Positions 17,136 through 26,701 of a stretch of DNA of 64,000 bases are shown piece after piece. Positions within the stretch are counted from its first letter, which is position 1; every line of letters starts with the position of its first letter. Under the pieces are notes generated by a model that was not told the DNA's origin, searched no databases, and saw nothing but the letters and a program-made list of their open reading frames with translations. Made by a program: the position numbers and the translations under genes. This DNA is from Actinomycetes bacterium. Lineage in GTDB: Bacteria; Actinomycetota; Acidimicrobiia; Acidimicrobiales; Bog-793. The stretch covers positions 110,591 to 174,590 of the forward strand of contig JAJZBI010000004.1 of the NCBI GenBank assembly GCA_021798985.1. The letters are read 5' to 3'.

Positions 17136-18449
17136 ATGCTCGGCGACCCTCTGGCCGATGCAGTAGTGCCAGGACAAGGAGGGACGCGCCGCGTGGTTGC
17201 AACCAAGGCTCCAGCCCACCACGGCGCGCTCGGAGCGATCCTCGACGCGTCCGCGATCACCCCGCGCTACCAGCCGATCGTGCGTCTCGTCGACGGCGCG
17301 ACCGTGGGCTACGAGGCGCTCAGCCGCGGCCCGGCGGGCCACTTGCTCGAGTCGCCCGTCGCGCTCTTCGCCGCCGCGCGCGACGAGGAGGAGGCCACGC
17401 GCCTCGACTGGGCCTGCCAGCGCGCCGCGCTGCAGGGGGCGCTCGCATCCGAGCACAAGGACCTCACGCTGTTCGTCAACGTGGAGCCGCTGACCTTGGC
17501 TCGCGAGCGCCCGCACGACCTCGACGCGCTGGCCGCCGAGGTCGCCCGGCGGGGCCAGCTCGTCTTGGAGATCACCGAGCGCGCCCTCACCGACCGGCCG
17601 GCCGAGGTCCTCGCCAACGTCCGGCGGGCCAAGCGCCAGGGATGGCGGATCGCCGTCGACGACGTCGGCGCCGACGAGCGCTCGCTCGCCCTCTTGCCCT
17701 TCCTCGATCCCGATGTGATCAAGCTCGACCTGCGACTCGTCCAAGCACGTCCCGACCGCGAGATCGCCGCCACGATGACCGCCGTGCTCGCGGCCGCCGA
17801 GCGGACCGGCGCCGCGGTGCTCGCCGAGGGCATCGAGACCGAGGCGCAACGGGCGACCGCCCTCGGCCTCGGAGCAACCCTCGGCCAGGGCTACCGCTAC
17901 GGCCGGCCCGGCCCGCTCCCGCCTGGCGGCGGCCAAGCGGCGCCGATCCGCTTCCCGCGCCGAGCCGAGGCCAAGCTCGTCCACTCGCCCTTCGGCCTCC
18001 TCGCGGCCGCGCGGATCGCCCAGACGAGCACGAAGTCCTTGTTGGTCGCCATGTCCAAGCACCTCGAGGAGCAGGCGAGCCGCCTCTCGCCGCCCGGCGT
18101 CGTCGTCTCCTGCTTCCAGCTCGCCGAGCAGTTCAGCTCCGACACGGTCCGCCGCTACCGCCGGCTCGCCACCGCCTCACCGCTCGTCGTGGCGCTCGGC
18201 CGCGAGATGACCGACGAGCCCGCACCAGGCGTGCGAGGTGGCGACATCGCGCCTGACGATCCGCTCGTCGAGCAGTGGGCGGTGGCGGTGGTGGGGCCGC
18301 ACTACGCGGCCGCACTCGTGGCCCACGATCTCGGCGATCGGGGTCCGGCGAGCGGGCGTCGTTTCGACGCCATCGTCACCCACGACCGCGAGCTGGCGCT
18401 CGGCGTCGCCCGCTCCCTGCTCTCCCGTCTGCGCAGCCCGGCCGGATGA
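17136..18449 (+). CDS. EAL-domain phosphodiesterase with C-terminal DICT sensor domain
   Basis: The 437-aa protein has an EAL domain at about residues 40-265 and a DICT domain after it. EAL catalytic residues appear intact: YEALSRG (E60), FVNVEP, LEITERA, VDDVGADE, IKLDL, AEGIETEAQ and LGQGYRYG. It should hydrolyse cyclic di-GMP to pGpG. The tail VVVSCFQLAEQFSSDTVRRY then GGDIAPDDPLVEQWAVAVVG matches DICT, a sensory domain often attached to diguanylate cyclases and light- or redox-linked proteins. No membrane segment, so a soluble sensor-effector. A 16-bp tandem repeat begins right after its stop codon. Confidence 0.88.
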   Translation: MLGDPLADAVVPGQGGTRRVVATKAPAHHGALGAILDASAITPRYQPIVRLVDGATVGYEALSRGPAGHLLESPVALFAAARDEEEATRLDWACQRAALQGALASEHKDLTLFVNVEPLTLARERPHDLDALAAEVARRGQLVLEITERALTDRPAEVLANVRRAKRQGWRIAVDDVGADERSLALLPFLDPDVIKLDLRLVQARPDREIAATMTAVLAAAERTGAAVLAEGIETEAQRATALGLGATLGQGYRYGRPGPLPPGGGQAAPIRFPRRAEAKLVHSPFGLLAAARIAQTSTKSLLVAMSKHLEEQASRLSPPGVVVSCFQLAEQFSSDTVRRYRRLATASPLVVALGREMTDEPAPGVRGGDIAPDDPLVEQWAVAVVGPHYAAALVAHDLGDRGPASGRRFDAIVTHDRELALGVARSLLSRLRSPAG

Positions 18450-18453
18450 ACGT

Positions 18454-18530
18454 CTGGCCGGTCGAGAATCTGGCCGGTCGAGAATCTGGCCGGTCGAGAA
18501 TCTGGCCGGTCGAGAATCTGGCCGGTCGAG
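18454..18530. repeat. 16-bp direct tandem repeat, 4.8 copies
   Basis: CTGGCCGGTCGAGAAT is repeated exactly four times (18454, 18470, 18486, 18502) and a fifth copy is cut after 13 bases at 18530. It starts four bases after the EAL-DICT stop codon. Each unit has the palindromic core GGCC. The unit length is not a multiple of three. It may be a variable-number repeat or an array of protein-binding sites. Confidence 0.9.
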
Positions 18531-18954
18531 CGTCATGGCAGACCACCCGCTCGGAGGCCCGAAGCTCCGCCAGCACCGCGCAGGATGAAACCGGCGCACA
18601 GCGTGCGGCGAGGTCGGCCTCGCCGTCGGCCCAGGCGGCCGAGCCAGTTGACACGGCTCGGCACCGCGCCGGCGCGAGCCACCCTAGGGTGCAGGCCAGC
18701 GATCCTTGCGCCTGGCGGCCGGACCGCCGAGCCGTCCGGGCAGCTCGCCATGGCCTGACCTGCTCGCGCGCAGCGCCGACGCCGGCGGCGCTCCGTCGCG
18801 ATCGCACCGAGGGGAGCGAGCACATGCCGACACGTCATTGCGCCCGACCAATAGCTCGGGTCGGCGCGATCACCATCGCCGGGCGTGCCTGGGCGTGCGC
18901 TGCAGCGCCCACGGCCTCGGACGCGACGCGCGCCGGCTGGCACACTTCGTCCTC
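18531..18954. other. Intergenic stretch without a supported gene
   Basis: These 424 bases between the tandem repeat and the antiporter gene have open frames in several phases but none with a credible start or protein character. No terminator with a T-tract or RNA gene is seen. It presumably holds the antiporter promoter. Confidence 0.5.
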
Positions 18955-20550
18955 ATGGCGAGCGGGGTGACCCCACCGGGACCGAGCGGCACCGCCCTCG
19001 TCGGTGCTGCCGTCATCGCCGCCGTCCTCGTGGTCTCGCGCGCGCTCGCCCGCCGGAGCCGCGTCCCGCGCCCGGTGTTCTTGCTCGTCGCCGGCGCGGC
19101 GGTGAGCTTCCTCCCCGGGATGCCGACCATCCGGCTCGACCCGCAGGTCGTCTTCCTCGGCTTCCTCCCGCCCCTCGTCTACCACGCCGGCTTCCTCACC
19201 TCGCCGCGCGAGCTGCGGGCCAACGCGGTGCCGATCGGTCTCGGTGCCCTCGGCCTCGTGCTCGTGACGACCTTCACGGTCGCCGGGGCCGTCTTCGGCG
19301 CCGCTCCCAATATCGGCTGGGACGCCGCGTTCATCCTCGGGGCGATCGTGGCGCCGACCGACCCGGTCGCCGCCAGCGCCGTCTTGAACCGCCTCGGGGC
19401 GCCTGCGTCGATCACGACCATCCTCGAGGGCGAGAGCCTCGTCAACGACGGCATCGCCCTCAGCCTGCTGGCGATCGGCATCACGGGGCTGACGAGCACG
19501 ATCACCGTCCCCGGCGGCATGGTGGACTTCGCCCGGGTGGCGCTCGGAGGGACCGCCTTCGGCCTGGCGATCGGCTGGCTCGCCGCCCGCCTGCGGCGAT
19601 TCGTCCACGAGGCGTCCTCGGACCTCATCGTCTCTTTGGTGCTGCCCTTCGCCGCCTACCTGCCGGCCGACGCGCTCGGGCTCTCGGGCGTCTTGTCGGC
19701 GCTCATCGCCGGGCTGATCGCCGGCCAGCAGGGCACCTCCCGCCTCGCGCCCTCGGGTCGCATCAGCGTCGTCGAGTTCTGGCGCGTCCTTGCCTTCTTG
19801 CTCGAGTCCGTGCTCTTCGTCCTCGTCGGCCTGCAGCTCCGCTCGGTCGCCGCCGCCGCGGGCTCCTATCCGCTCCACGACGTCGTGCTCGTCAGCGCGG
19901 TCAGCGTCGTGAGCGTGATCGGGGTGCGGTTGTGCTGGTGGCTGGCGGTGCCGACGCTGCGCGTGCGACCAGAGGGCCGCTTCTTGGACACCGGCGGGGT
20001 GCCCTGGCAAGAGCGCGTCACCCTCGGCTGGAGTGGCCTGCGCGGTGCCATCTCGCTCGCCGCCGCGCTGTCAATCCCGATCGGTGCCAGCAACCGCGGG
20101 GCCGCCCAGCGCGGGCTGCTCGTGCTCGCGGCCTTCTGCGTGATCGCCGTCACCCTGCTCGGCCAGGCGACGACACTCCCGTTCCTGCTGCGTCGCCTCG
20201 GCCTCGTCGGCGACGAGGCCGAGCAGCACCAGCGGGTGCTCGCCGAGCGGCGCATCGCCGAGGCGGCGCTGCGCGAGCTCGACCGCATCGGGGACGAGGA
20301 CGAAGTCGCCGAGAGCGAGCTGGCGGCGCTGCGCGAGCTCTACGCGCAGCGCCTCAGCCGCATCCGCTCCGAGCTCGACGAGGACCAGCCGGCGCTACCC
20401 AGCCAGACGATGGCGATGGTGCAGCACCGCCTGCTCGCCACCCAGCACCAGGTGCTGCGCACGTTGCACCAGGAGGGCGCGATCAGCTTCGCCGTGATGC
20501 GCGAGCTGTCGCGCCGCCTCGACCTCGAGCAGGCGAGCCTCGAGCGCTGA
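18955..20550 (+). CDS. CPA1-type Na+/H+ antiporter (NhaP-like)
   Basis: The 531-aa membrane protein has about 12 spans and the CPA1 ion-binding segment GAIVAPTDPVAASAVLNRLG (the TDP and following helix). ILEGESLVNDGIALSLLAI is the strongly conserved ND motif of NhaP exchangers and LGWSGLRGAISLAAALSIPI the conserved arginine helix. The last 110 residues are a charged cytoplasmic tail likely to be helical. It would exchange Na+ for H+ across the membrane, useful for pH balance. ATG at 18955 has no ribosome site, so leaderless translation is possible. Confidence 0.9.
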   Translation: MASGVTPPGPSGTALVGAAVIAAVLVVSRALARRSRVPRPVFLLVAGAAVSFLPGMPTIRLDPQVVFLGFLPPLVYHAGFLTSPRELRANAVPIGLGALGLVLVTTFTVAGAVFGAAPNIGWDAAFILGAIVAPTDPVAASAVLNRLGAPASITTILEGESLVNDGIALSLLAIGITGLTSTITVPGGMVDFARVALGGTAFGLAIGWLAARLRRFVHEASSDLIVSLVLPFAAYLPADALGLSGVLSALIAGLIAGQQGTSRLAPSGRISVVEFWRVLAFLLESVLFVLVGLQLRSVAAAAGSYPLHDVVLVSAVSVVSVIGVRLCWWLAVPTLRVRPEGRFLDTGGVPWQERVTLGWSGLRGAISLAAALSIPIGASNRGAAQRGLLVLAAFCVIAVTLLGQATTLPFLLRRLGLVGDEAEQHQRVLAERRIAEAALRELDRIGDEDEVAESELAALRELYAQRLSRIRSELDEDQPALPSQTMAMVQHRLLATQHQVLRTLHQEGAISFAVMRELSRRLDLEQASLER

Positions 20551-20572
20551 GGTCGATCAGCCCCGGGGTCGA

Positions 20573-22111
20573 TCAGCCCGCTCCGCCCTGGCCAGGCTTG
20601 GCGATGTGGCGCTCGATGTGCTCGGGCTCTTTCTCCCAGTGCCAGGCACGCCGCTCGGGCGGGTCGATGTCCGCGCCGGCACCAAGCAGGCGGTGCGTCG
20701 CCGCCTCGAGGTCCTCGGGGGTGACCGCGCCGATCGAGGTGATGGTGCCGTTGGCGTCGACGAAGACGTTCGTCGGCACGCCGCGGATGCCGAGCGCGTC
20801 GACGAGGAGGTTCTCGTCGTCGACGAGGACGGTGCCGGGGATGCCCCACAGCTCGCAGAAGCGCTTCGCCTCGTCGCGAGCGCCCACGCCTTCCCAGATG
20901 TTCACGAGGATGATCTCCAGACCGGACCGGCTGGTGCGGCGGCGCAGGTCCTCAAGGACCGGCGCCTCCGCGTTGCACGGGCCTCACCAGCTGGCGAAGA
21001 AGTTGAGGATGTAGCGCTTCTCCGACCACTGCCGCGAGTGCAGCTCCTGGCCACTCGCCACGTCATAGAGGGAGAACTCGGGCATCTTCGTGCCGACGAG
21101 GGGGTGGTTCAGCTGGGCGACGACCTCGGCGGGCGGACCCGCCAGGTTGAGGTCGATCACCGTCAGCGAGCCGCTGCCGGCATTCGCGACGAGGACCACG
21201 GTCTCGTCGCGAGGGTGCACGCACACCCCGCCCGGTGCCGTGCCGACCGGGATCCGCGCCCACTCGAGGCCGTCGAGGCCAAGGACGCTGAGCGTGCCGT
21301 CGCCGCGGTTGGTCACATAGAGGCGGTCGCTCCTCGGGCCCATCGTCATGCCGACCGGGGCGTTCAGGCCGCCGAGCTCGTCGGTCGGCTCGCCCCGGCG
21401 GGGGTCGATGCGCACCACGCTGCCGGCTAGGCAGTTCACCACGAAGACGTCGCCGCTGTGGCGGTCGACGGCGACCGAGCACGGCCCCTCGCCCGTCGGC
21501 GTCGTGGCGAGCACCTCGTTCTGGTCGAGGTCGAAGGCGGTCACCGTCGAGGTCACGAAGTTGGCGCAAAAGCCACGCCGCCGCTCGCGGTCAAGGGCGA
21601 TGGCGCCCGCGCCGAGCTCGGCGGGGACCGTGGCGAGGCACTCGAGCCGGTCGAGGTCGACGATGCTGACCGTGCAGCCCATGGTGTCGCCGCAATAGAG
21701 GCGGCGGCCCGCCTCGTCGATCTCGAGCCCGCTCGGGTAGACGCCGACCGCCACGGTGCCGATCACCTGGCGGCTTTCGGCATCGATCACCGAGACCTGG
21801 TCTGAGCGGGCATCCGCGGTGAAGAGCCGGTTCGTCACGGTGTCGATGGCGATGTCGATCGGCTCGGTGCCGACGGGGATCATCTCGAGCGTCTCGAGCC
21901 GCTCCAAGTCGACGACGGCGACCGCGTTCGAGCGCGAGCAGGCGACGTAGGCGAGCTCGGCGCTGGCGTCGACGACGACGCCCTCGGGATCGAGCCCGAC
22001 GCGCACCTCGCCCCGGACGCGGTAGCGATCGGCATCGAGGCCCTCGACCCGACAGGCCGGGCCATCTTCGGCGATCTCGACGGCGCTCAGGTCCAACGGC
22101 TCGGGCGGCAT
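20573..22111 (-). CDS. Selenoprotein: YVTN-type beta-propeller fused to a Sec-thioredoxin domain (UGPC)
   Basis: Read through the in-frame TGA at 20984-20986, this gene encodes 512 residues with selenocysteine at position 376. Residues 1-330 form repeated propeller blades (LAYVACSRSNAVAVVDLERL, NRLFTADARSDQVSVIDAES and others). Residues 345-475 are a TlpA/thioredoxin fold: KRYILNFFASW, then UGA, then GPCNAEAPVLEDL, with the cis-proline segment GIRGVPTNVFVDANGTI. WCGPC is thus W-U-GPC, with resolving C379. Stopping at UGA would cut the domain exactly at its active site. A hairpin follows the UGA, and selA, selB, selD and tRNA-Sec lie within 12 kb. No signal peptide, so a cytoplasmic thiol/disulfide or peroxide reductase is likely. 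ATG 22111 follows GAGAGG. Confidence 0.88.
20941..20966 (-). promoter_or_regulatory. Candidate SECIS hairpin of the propeller-thioredoxin selenoprotein
   Basis: In the mRNA, 18 bases after the UGA, GGCGC, C, GGTCC, loop TTGA, GGACC, T, GCGCC folds into a 10-bp stem with one internal C/U mismatch. Bacterial SECIS elements sit just 3' of the UGA inside the coding region. The apical loop here begins 29 bases after the UGA, about ten bases further than in the formate dehydrogenase gene in this window, so the exact functional structure is uncertain. Confidence 0.5.
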
Positions 22112-22415
22112 GGCGACCTCTCAGCGACAGCGCGCGCCATCACGGCACGCGACGCAACAATTGGCGACGGCACGATTCCGGGGCACCTTAGCGGGCCTCT
22201 CCAGTGGTCGCGGCGCGCGACGGAGCAGGTGTGCGCCCGAGCGCCACAAGGTCGCGTCGCCGCGCGCCACAGCACAGCCGCCCGGCCGGGCGCGCGCCCG
22301 AACGCCGGCGGGTTGTGGGGCGTCGCCACCGGGTAGGGAGCGGCGGGGAGCGCGGCGCTCGCGTCGGTCGGTCGCGACTGCCACCGCTTGCCGCTCGTCG
22401 CCAAGGAGGGCGCTG
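22112..22415. other. Divergent promoter region between two selenium-linked transcription units
   Basis: These 304 bases separate the propeller-thioredoxin selenoprotein (leftward) from the hemerythrin-formate dehydrogenase operon (rightward). AAGGAGGG at 22403-22410 is the ribosome site of the hemerythrin gene. No clear operator or terminator is recognised. Confidence 0.5.
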
Positions 22416-23429
22416 GTGCCAACACGCGAACAGGTGCAACAAGTCCTTCAGGCGACCGGCGACTACACGGCGGCCGCCGAGGTCCTCGCCATCTCGCCCG
22501 GTCAGGCCTACCTCATCGCCACGGGCTTGCCTGCCGATGGCAGCGACGGCGTCCCTCACGATCCGGCCCGGCGGGCCGGCGTGTTCGCGGGCAGCACCCA
22601 GCACCTCGTCTACCGCCACCTCGTGGCCCACAACCCGACGTCGGACCACAAGGTCCACGACTGGCTGAAGGGCCTCGCGGCCAAAGATGCGCCGATGCGG
22701 GCCGCCGCCGCCCGCGACGCCGCGCCGGGCGAGCCGACGGCGACCGAAGAGGACGACATCGCTTCGGTGATCACCCGCGACCACGACCAGGTCGACGCGC
22801 TCTTGAAGGTGCTGAAGACGATCCCCGGTGTCAAGGACGGAGCGTCACCAGCCCAGCGCTCTCAGCGCGAATCGGTCCTCGACATGATCACCGTGGCCTT
22901 GTCCAAGCACGAGGCGACCGAGCAGGAGCACCTGTGGCCGGCGGTGCGCGCGCACCTCGCGGACGGTGACGAGCTGGCCGAGCACGCCCTCGCCCAAGAG
23001 CAAGAGGGCAAGGACCTGCTCGTGAAGATCGGCCGGACCGATGCCGACGACCCCGCGCTCGATCAGCTGGTGAGCGAGCTCGAGACGGCGAGCTACCACC
23101 ACGTCGCCTTCGAAGACCGCGTGCTCCTCAAGCTCGGCGCGGCCCTCGACCGCGAGGCGCAGAAGTCCCTCGGGGACAAGTTCAGCCATGCCGAGCCCCA
23201 CGCTCCCACCCGCCCCCATCGCCGCGCCCCCAAGCGCCCCGGAGGGGCCGTCAAGGCGGCGGGTGCCGCTGGCGCAGCGCTCGATCGCCTCCGCGACTCG
23301 GCCGGCGAGCGACCCGCTGAGCGCCGCGGCAAGGCGACCGAAGAGGCGCTCGAGGACAGCGCGAACCAACAGATGAGCGGGCAGGACCAGGAGATGAGTG
23401 GGCAGGCGCCCAAGGAGGAGACCTCGTGA
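22416..23429 (+). CDS. Hemerythrin HHE-domain protein, first gene of the formate dehydrogenase operon
   Basis: The 337-aa protein has an N-terminal helical region (REQVQQVLQATGDYTAAAEV) of unknown type and a hemerythrin-like four-helix domain at about residues 110-240. Its iron ligands are visible in DDIASVITRDHDQVDALLKV, SKHEATEQEHLWPAVRAHL and TASYHHVAFEDRVL. A long charged, Arg/Ala-rich tail ends in a repeated MSGQ motif. HHE proteins bind O2 or other small ligands at a di-iron site. Its GTGA overlap with fdhA suggests oxygen sensing or scavenging for the oxygen-sensitive enzyme, which is inference. GTG at 22416 follows AAGGAGGG. Confidence 0.82.
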   Translation: MPTREQVQQVLQATGDYTAAAEVLAISPGQAYLIATGLPADGSDGVPHDPARRAGVFAGSTQHLVYRHLVAHNPTSDHKVHDWLKGLAAKDAPMRAAAARDAAPGEPTATEEDDIASVITRDHDQVDALLKVLKTIPGVKDGASPAQRSQRESVLDMITVALSKHEATEQEHLWPAVRAHLADGDELAEHALAQEQEGKDLLVKIGRTDADDPALDQLVSELETASYHHVAFEDRVLLKLGAALDREAQKSLGDKFSHAEPHAPTRPHRRAPKRPGGAVKAAGAAGAALDRLRDSAGERPAERRGKATEEALEDSANQQMSGQDQEMSGQAPKEETS

Positions 23430-26400
23430 CCAAGATGGCGAAGTGGCCCGTCCTCGACCAGCTGACCGGCCCCGACCGCCTCGGTCGCGGCAAGGCGGTC
23501 AAGTCCAAGCGCTCCGAGCACCTCACGGCGCGACTCGCCGATGCCGACCGGGTCGTGAAGTCGGTCTGTCCCTACTGCGCCGTCGGGTGCGGCCAGAACG
23601 TCTTCGTGAAAAACAACAAGGTCGTCCAGATCGAAGGCGACCCGGACTCCCCGGTCAGCCGCGGCCGGCTGTGCCCGAAGGGCTCGGCCAGCCTCCAGCT
23701 CACCACCGGTGAGGCGAGACGCTACGAGGTGCTCTACCGCCGGCCGCACGGGAGCGACTGGGAGGTACTCGACCTCGACACGGCGATGGACATGGTCGCC
23801 GATCGGGTCATCACGACGCGGCGCGAGACCTGGCAGTGGGAGCAAGAGGCAAAGCGCACGCGGCGCACGCTCGGCATTGCAAGCCTCGGCGGAGCCACGC
23901 TCGACAATGAAGAGAACTACTTGATGAAAAAGCTCTACACGGCGATCGGCGCGATCCAGATCGAGAACCAGGCCCGCATATGACACTCGGCCACCGTCCC
24001 CAGTTTGGGGACCTCGTTCGGCCGCGGCGGTGCGACGACGTTCCAGCAGGACCTGCAGAACGCCGACTGCATCCTCATCGAGGGCTCGAACATGGCCGAG
24101 TGCCATCCCGTCGGCTTCCAGTGGGTCATGGAGGCCAAGGCGCGCGGCGCGACACTGATCCACGTCGACCCGCGCTACACCCGCACGAGCGCCGTAGCGG
24201 ACATCCACGTGCCGCTGCGCGCCGGCACCGACATCGCCTTCCTCGGCGGGATCATCAACTACGTCATCGAGCACGAGCGCTACTTCCGGGACTACGTCGT
24301 CGCCTACACCAACGGACCGACGCTGATCTCTGAGGAGTTCAAAGACACCGAGGATCTCGACGGCGTCTTCTCCGGACTGGACGCAGAGCAGCGCAAGTAC
24401 GACTTCCACAGCTGGGAGTACCAGACCGGCGCGGTCCAGGCGGCCTCGGGCCACCGGGAGATGGAGGCCAAGCAAGCCGACGCGCACCAACAGCGCCATC
24501 AGGCCGAGTCGGCCAAGGCCGAGGCCGCGCACGGCGAGTCACACGGATCCGGTGGCGCCGCCGCGCCCGGCAACCCCGATCGCGACGAGACGATGCAAGA
24601 TCCGCGCTGTGTCTTCCAGATCGTGAAGCGGCACTTTTCCCGCTACACGCCAGAAGTCGTCGAGCAGATCTGCGGTGTCCCAAAGGAGCTCTTCTTGAAG
24701 GTCTGCGAGACGCTCGCCAGCAACTCCGGTCGCGAGCGCACGAGCGCCTTTTGCTACGCGGTCGGCTGGACCCAGCACAGCGTGGGGGTGCAGTACATCC
24801 GCACCGCCGCCATCTTGCAGCTGTTGCTCGGCAACATCGGCCGGCCCGGTGGCGGCATCTTGGCGCTGCGCGGGCACGCCAGCATCCAGGGATCGACCGA
24901 CATCCCGACGCTGTTCAACCTCCTGCCGGGCTACCTGCCGATGCCCCACGCCGGCGTGGACGTGGACCTCGACACCTACGTGGCGGGCGAGGAGACCGAC
25001 AAGGGCTTTTGGGGCGACATGCGCTCGTACATGGTGAGCCTGTTGAAGGCCTGGTGGGGCGAGGCCGCCACGCCCGAGAACGACTTCTGCTACGACTACC
25101 TGCCGCGCATCTCGGGCAGCCACAGCACCTATGAGACCGTGATGGCCCAGCTGGATGGGACCTGCAAGGGCTACTTCATCGTCGGCGAGAACCCCGCCGT
25201 CGGCTCGGCCAACGCCAAGATGCAGCGCCTCGGCATGGCGAACCTCGACTGGCTGGTCGTGCGCGACTTCTCTCTCATCGAGTCGGCGACCTGGTGGAAA
25301 GACGGTCCGGAGATCGAGACCGGCGAGCTTCGGACCGAGGACATCGCGACGGAGGTCTTCTTCTTCCCCGCCGCCGCCCACACCGAGAAGAACGGCAGCT
25401 TCACCAACACCCAGCGCATGCTGCAGTGGCACCACGCGGCGATCGAGCCCCCCGGCCACGCCCGGAGCGACCTGTGGTTCTACTACCATCTCGGCCGGCG
25501 CATCAAAGACCGGCTGGCTACCTCGAGCGAGGCGATGGACCGCCCGGTGCAGGACCTCACGTGGGACTACCCCACCGAGGGCGCGATCGCCGAGCCGAGC
25601 GCGGAGGCGGTGCTGGCCGAGATCAACGGCTACGACGCGAATGGCGCGCCGCTGTCGTCCTATGAGCAGCTCAATGAGGACGGCTCGACGGCCTGTGGCT
25701 GTTGGATCTACACCGGCTGCTACAGCGACGGCGTCAACCAGGTGGCGCGGCGCAAGCCCTGGCGCGAGCAGAGCTGGGTCGCCCCCGAGTGGGGCTGGGC
25801 GTGGCCCGCCAACCGGCGGATCATCTACAACCGCGCCTCGGCCGATCCGGACGGCAAGCCGTGGAGCGAGCGCAAGGCCTACATCTGGTGGGACGACGAC
25901 AAGGCGCGCTGGACCGGGCACGACGTCCCGGACTTCGACGCCAGGAAGTCCCCTTGGCACCGACCGCCCGCCGGCGCGAAGGCGGCCGAGGCGCTGTCGG
26001 GCGTCGACCCCTTCGTCATGCAGGCCGACGGCAAGGCATGGCTCTTCGCTCCGACCGGGCTGCAGGACGGCCCGCTGCCGGCGCACTACGAGCCGCAGGA
26101 CTCGCCCTTTGCGAACCTGCTCTATGGCCAGCAGCGCAACCCGGTGCGCCAGGTCTTCCCCCGCAAGCACAACCGCCTCCACCCGAGCCCGAGCGAGCCG
26201 GGCTCGGCGGTCTTCCCCTACGTGCTCACCACCTACCGCCTCACCGAGCACCACACGGCGGGCGGCATGAGCCGCTGGCAGCCCTACCTCGCCGAGCTGC
26301 AGCCCGAGATGTTCTGCGAGGTGCACCCCGAGCTCGCCAAGGCGCGCGAGCTCGAGCACCTCGGCTGGGCGACCATCGTGACCGCCCGCGGGGCGATCGA

Positions 26401-26701
26401 GGCGAGGGTGCTCGTCACCGAGCGGATGACGCCGATCACCGTGCAGGGGCGCCGCATCCACCAGATCGGGCTGCCGTACCACTGGGGGCCGAACGGCTAC
26501 AGCCAGGGCGACGCCGCCAACGAGCTCGCCGCGATCAGCCTGGACCCGAACGTGCACATCCAAGAGGTCAAGGCCTTCACCGGCGACATCCGGCCCGGTC
26601 GCCGGCCGCGGGGCCCGGAGAGGGTGGCGCTCGTGGAGGAGTACCAGCGGCGTGCAGGGATCACCGAGTCGACCGGGATGGAGGTGCGCGGTGGCCGTTG
26701 A
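23426..26701 (+). CDS. fdhA: Formate dehydrogenase catalytic subunit, selenocysteine-containing
   Basis: Read through TGA 23981-23983, the gene gives 1091 residues with selenocysteine at 186 in NQARI-U-HSATVPSLGTSFGRG, the exact context of Sec in FdnG/FdoG enzymes. The N-terminal [4Fe-4S] site is CPYCAVGC plus LCPKG (C48, C51, C55, C83), followed by molybdopterin-binding and C-terminal cofactor domains (YHWGPNGYSQGDAANELAAI). It oxidises formate to CO2 at a Mo/W-bis-pyranopterin centre. No twin-arginine signal is present, so the enzyme probably faces the cytoplasm. A charged His/Gln/Glu-rich insert lies near residue 345. GTG 23426 overlaps the upstream stop and follows AAGGAGGAG. Without Sec decoding it would be annotated as two pieces. 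Confidence 0.95.
23988..24024 (+). promoter_or_regulatory. SECIS element of fdhA
   Basis: Starting four bases after the UGA, CGGCC (23988-23992) pairs with GGCCG (24020-24024), and an upper perfect stem GTCCCC (23996-24001) pairs with GGGGAC (24007-24012) around the loop AGTTT. Position and shape match the coding-region bacterial SECIS recognised by SelB, with the apical loop 18 bases beyond the UGA. Confidence 0.8.

Noticed and set aside
18454..18530. CRISPR array
   Set aside because: Repeats are contiguous 16-bp units with no spacers, and no cas genes are present.
20573..20905. Separate 110-residue thioredoxin-like gene starting at 20905
   Set aside because: It would lack the active site and first strands. 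It is the in-frame continuation of the upstream gene past the UGA.
24539..26563. 674-residue open frame antisense to fdhA
   Set aside because: Low-complexity, no motif, fully inside a recognised gene on the other strand.
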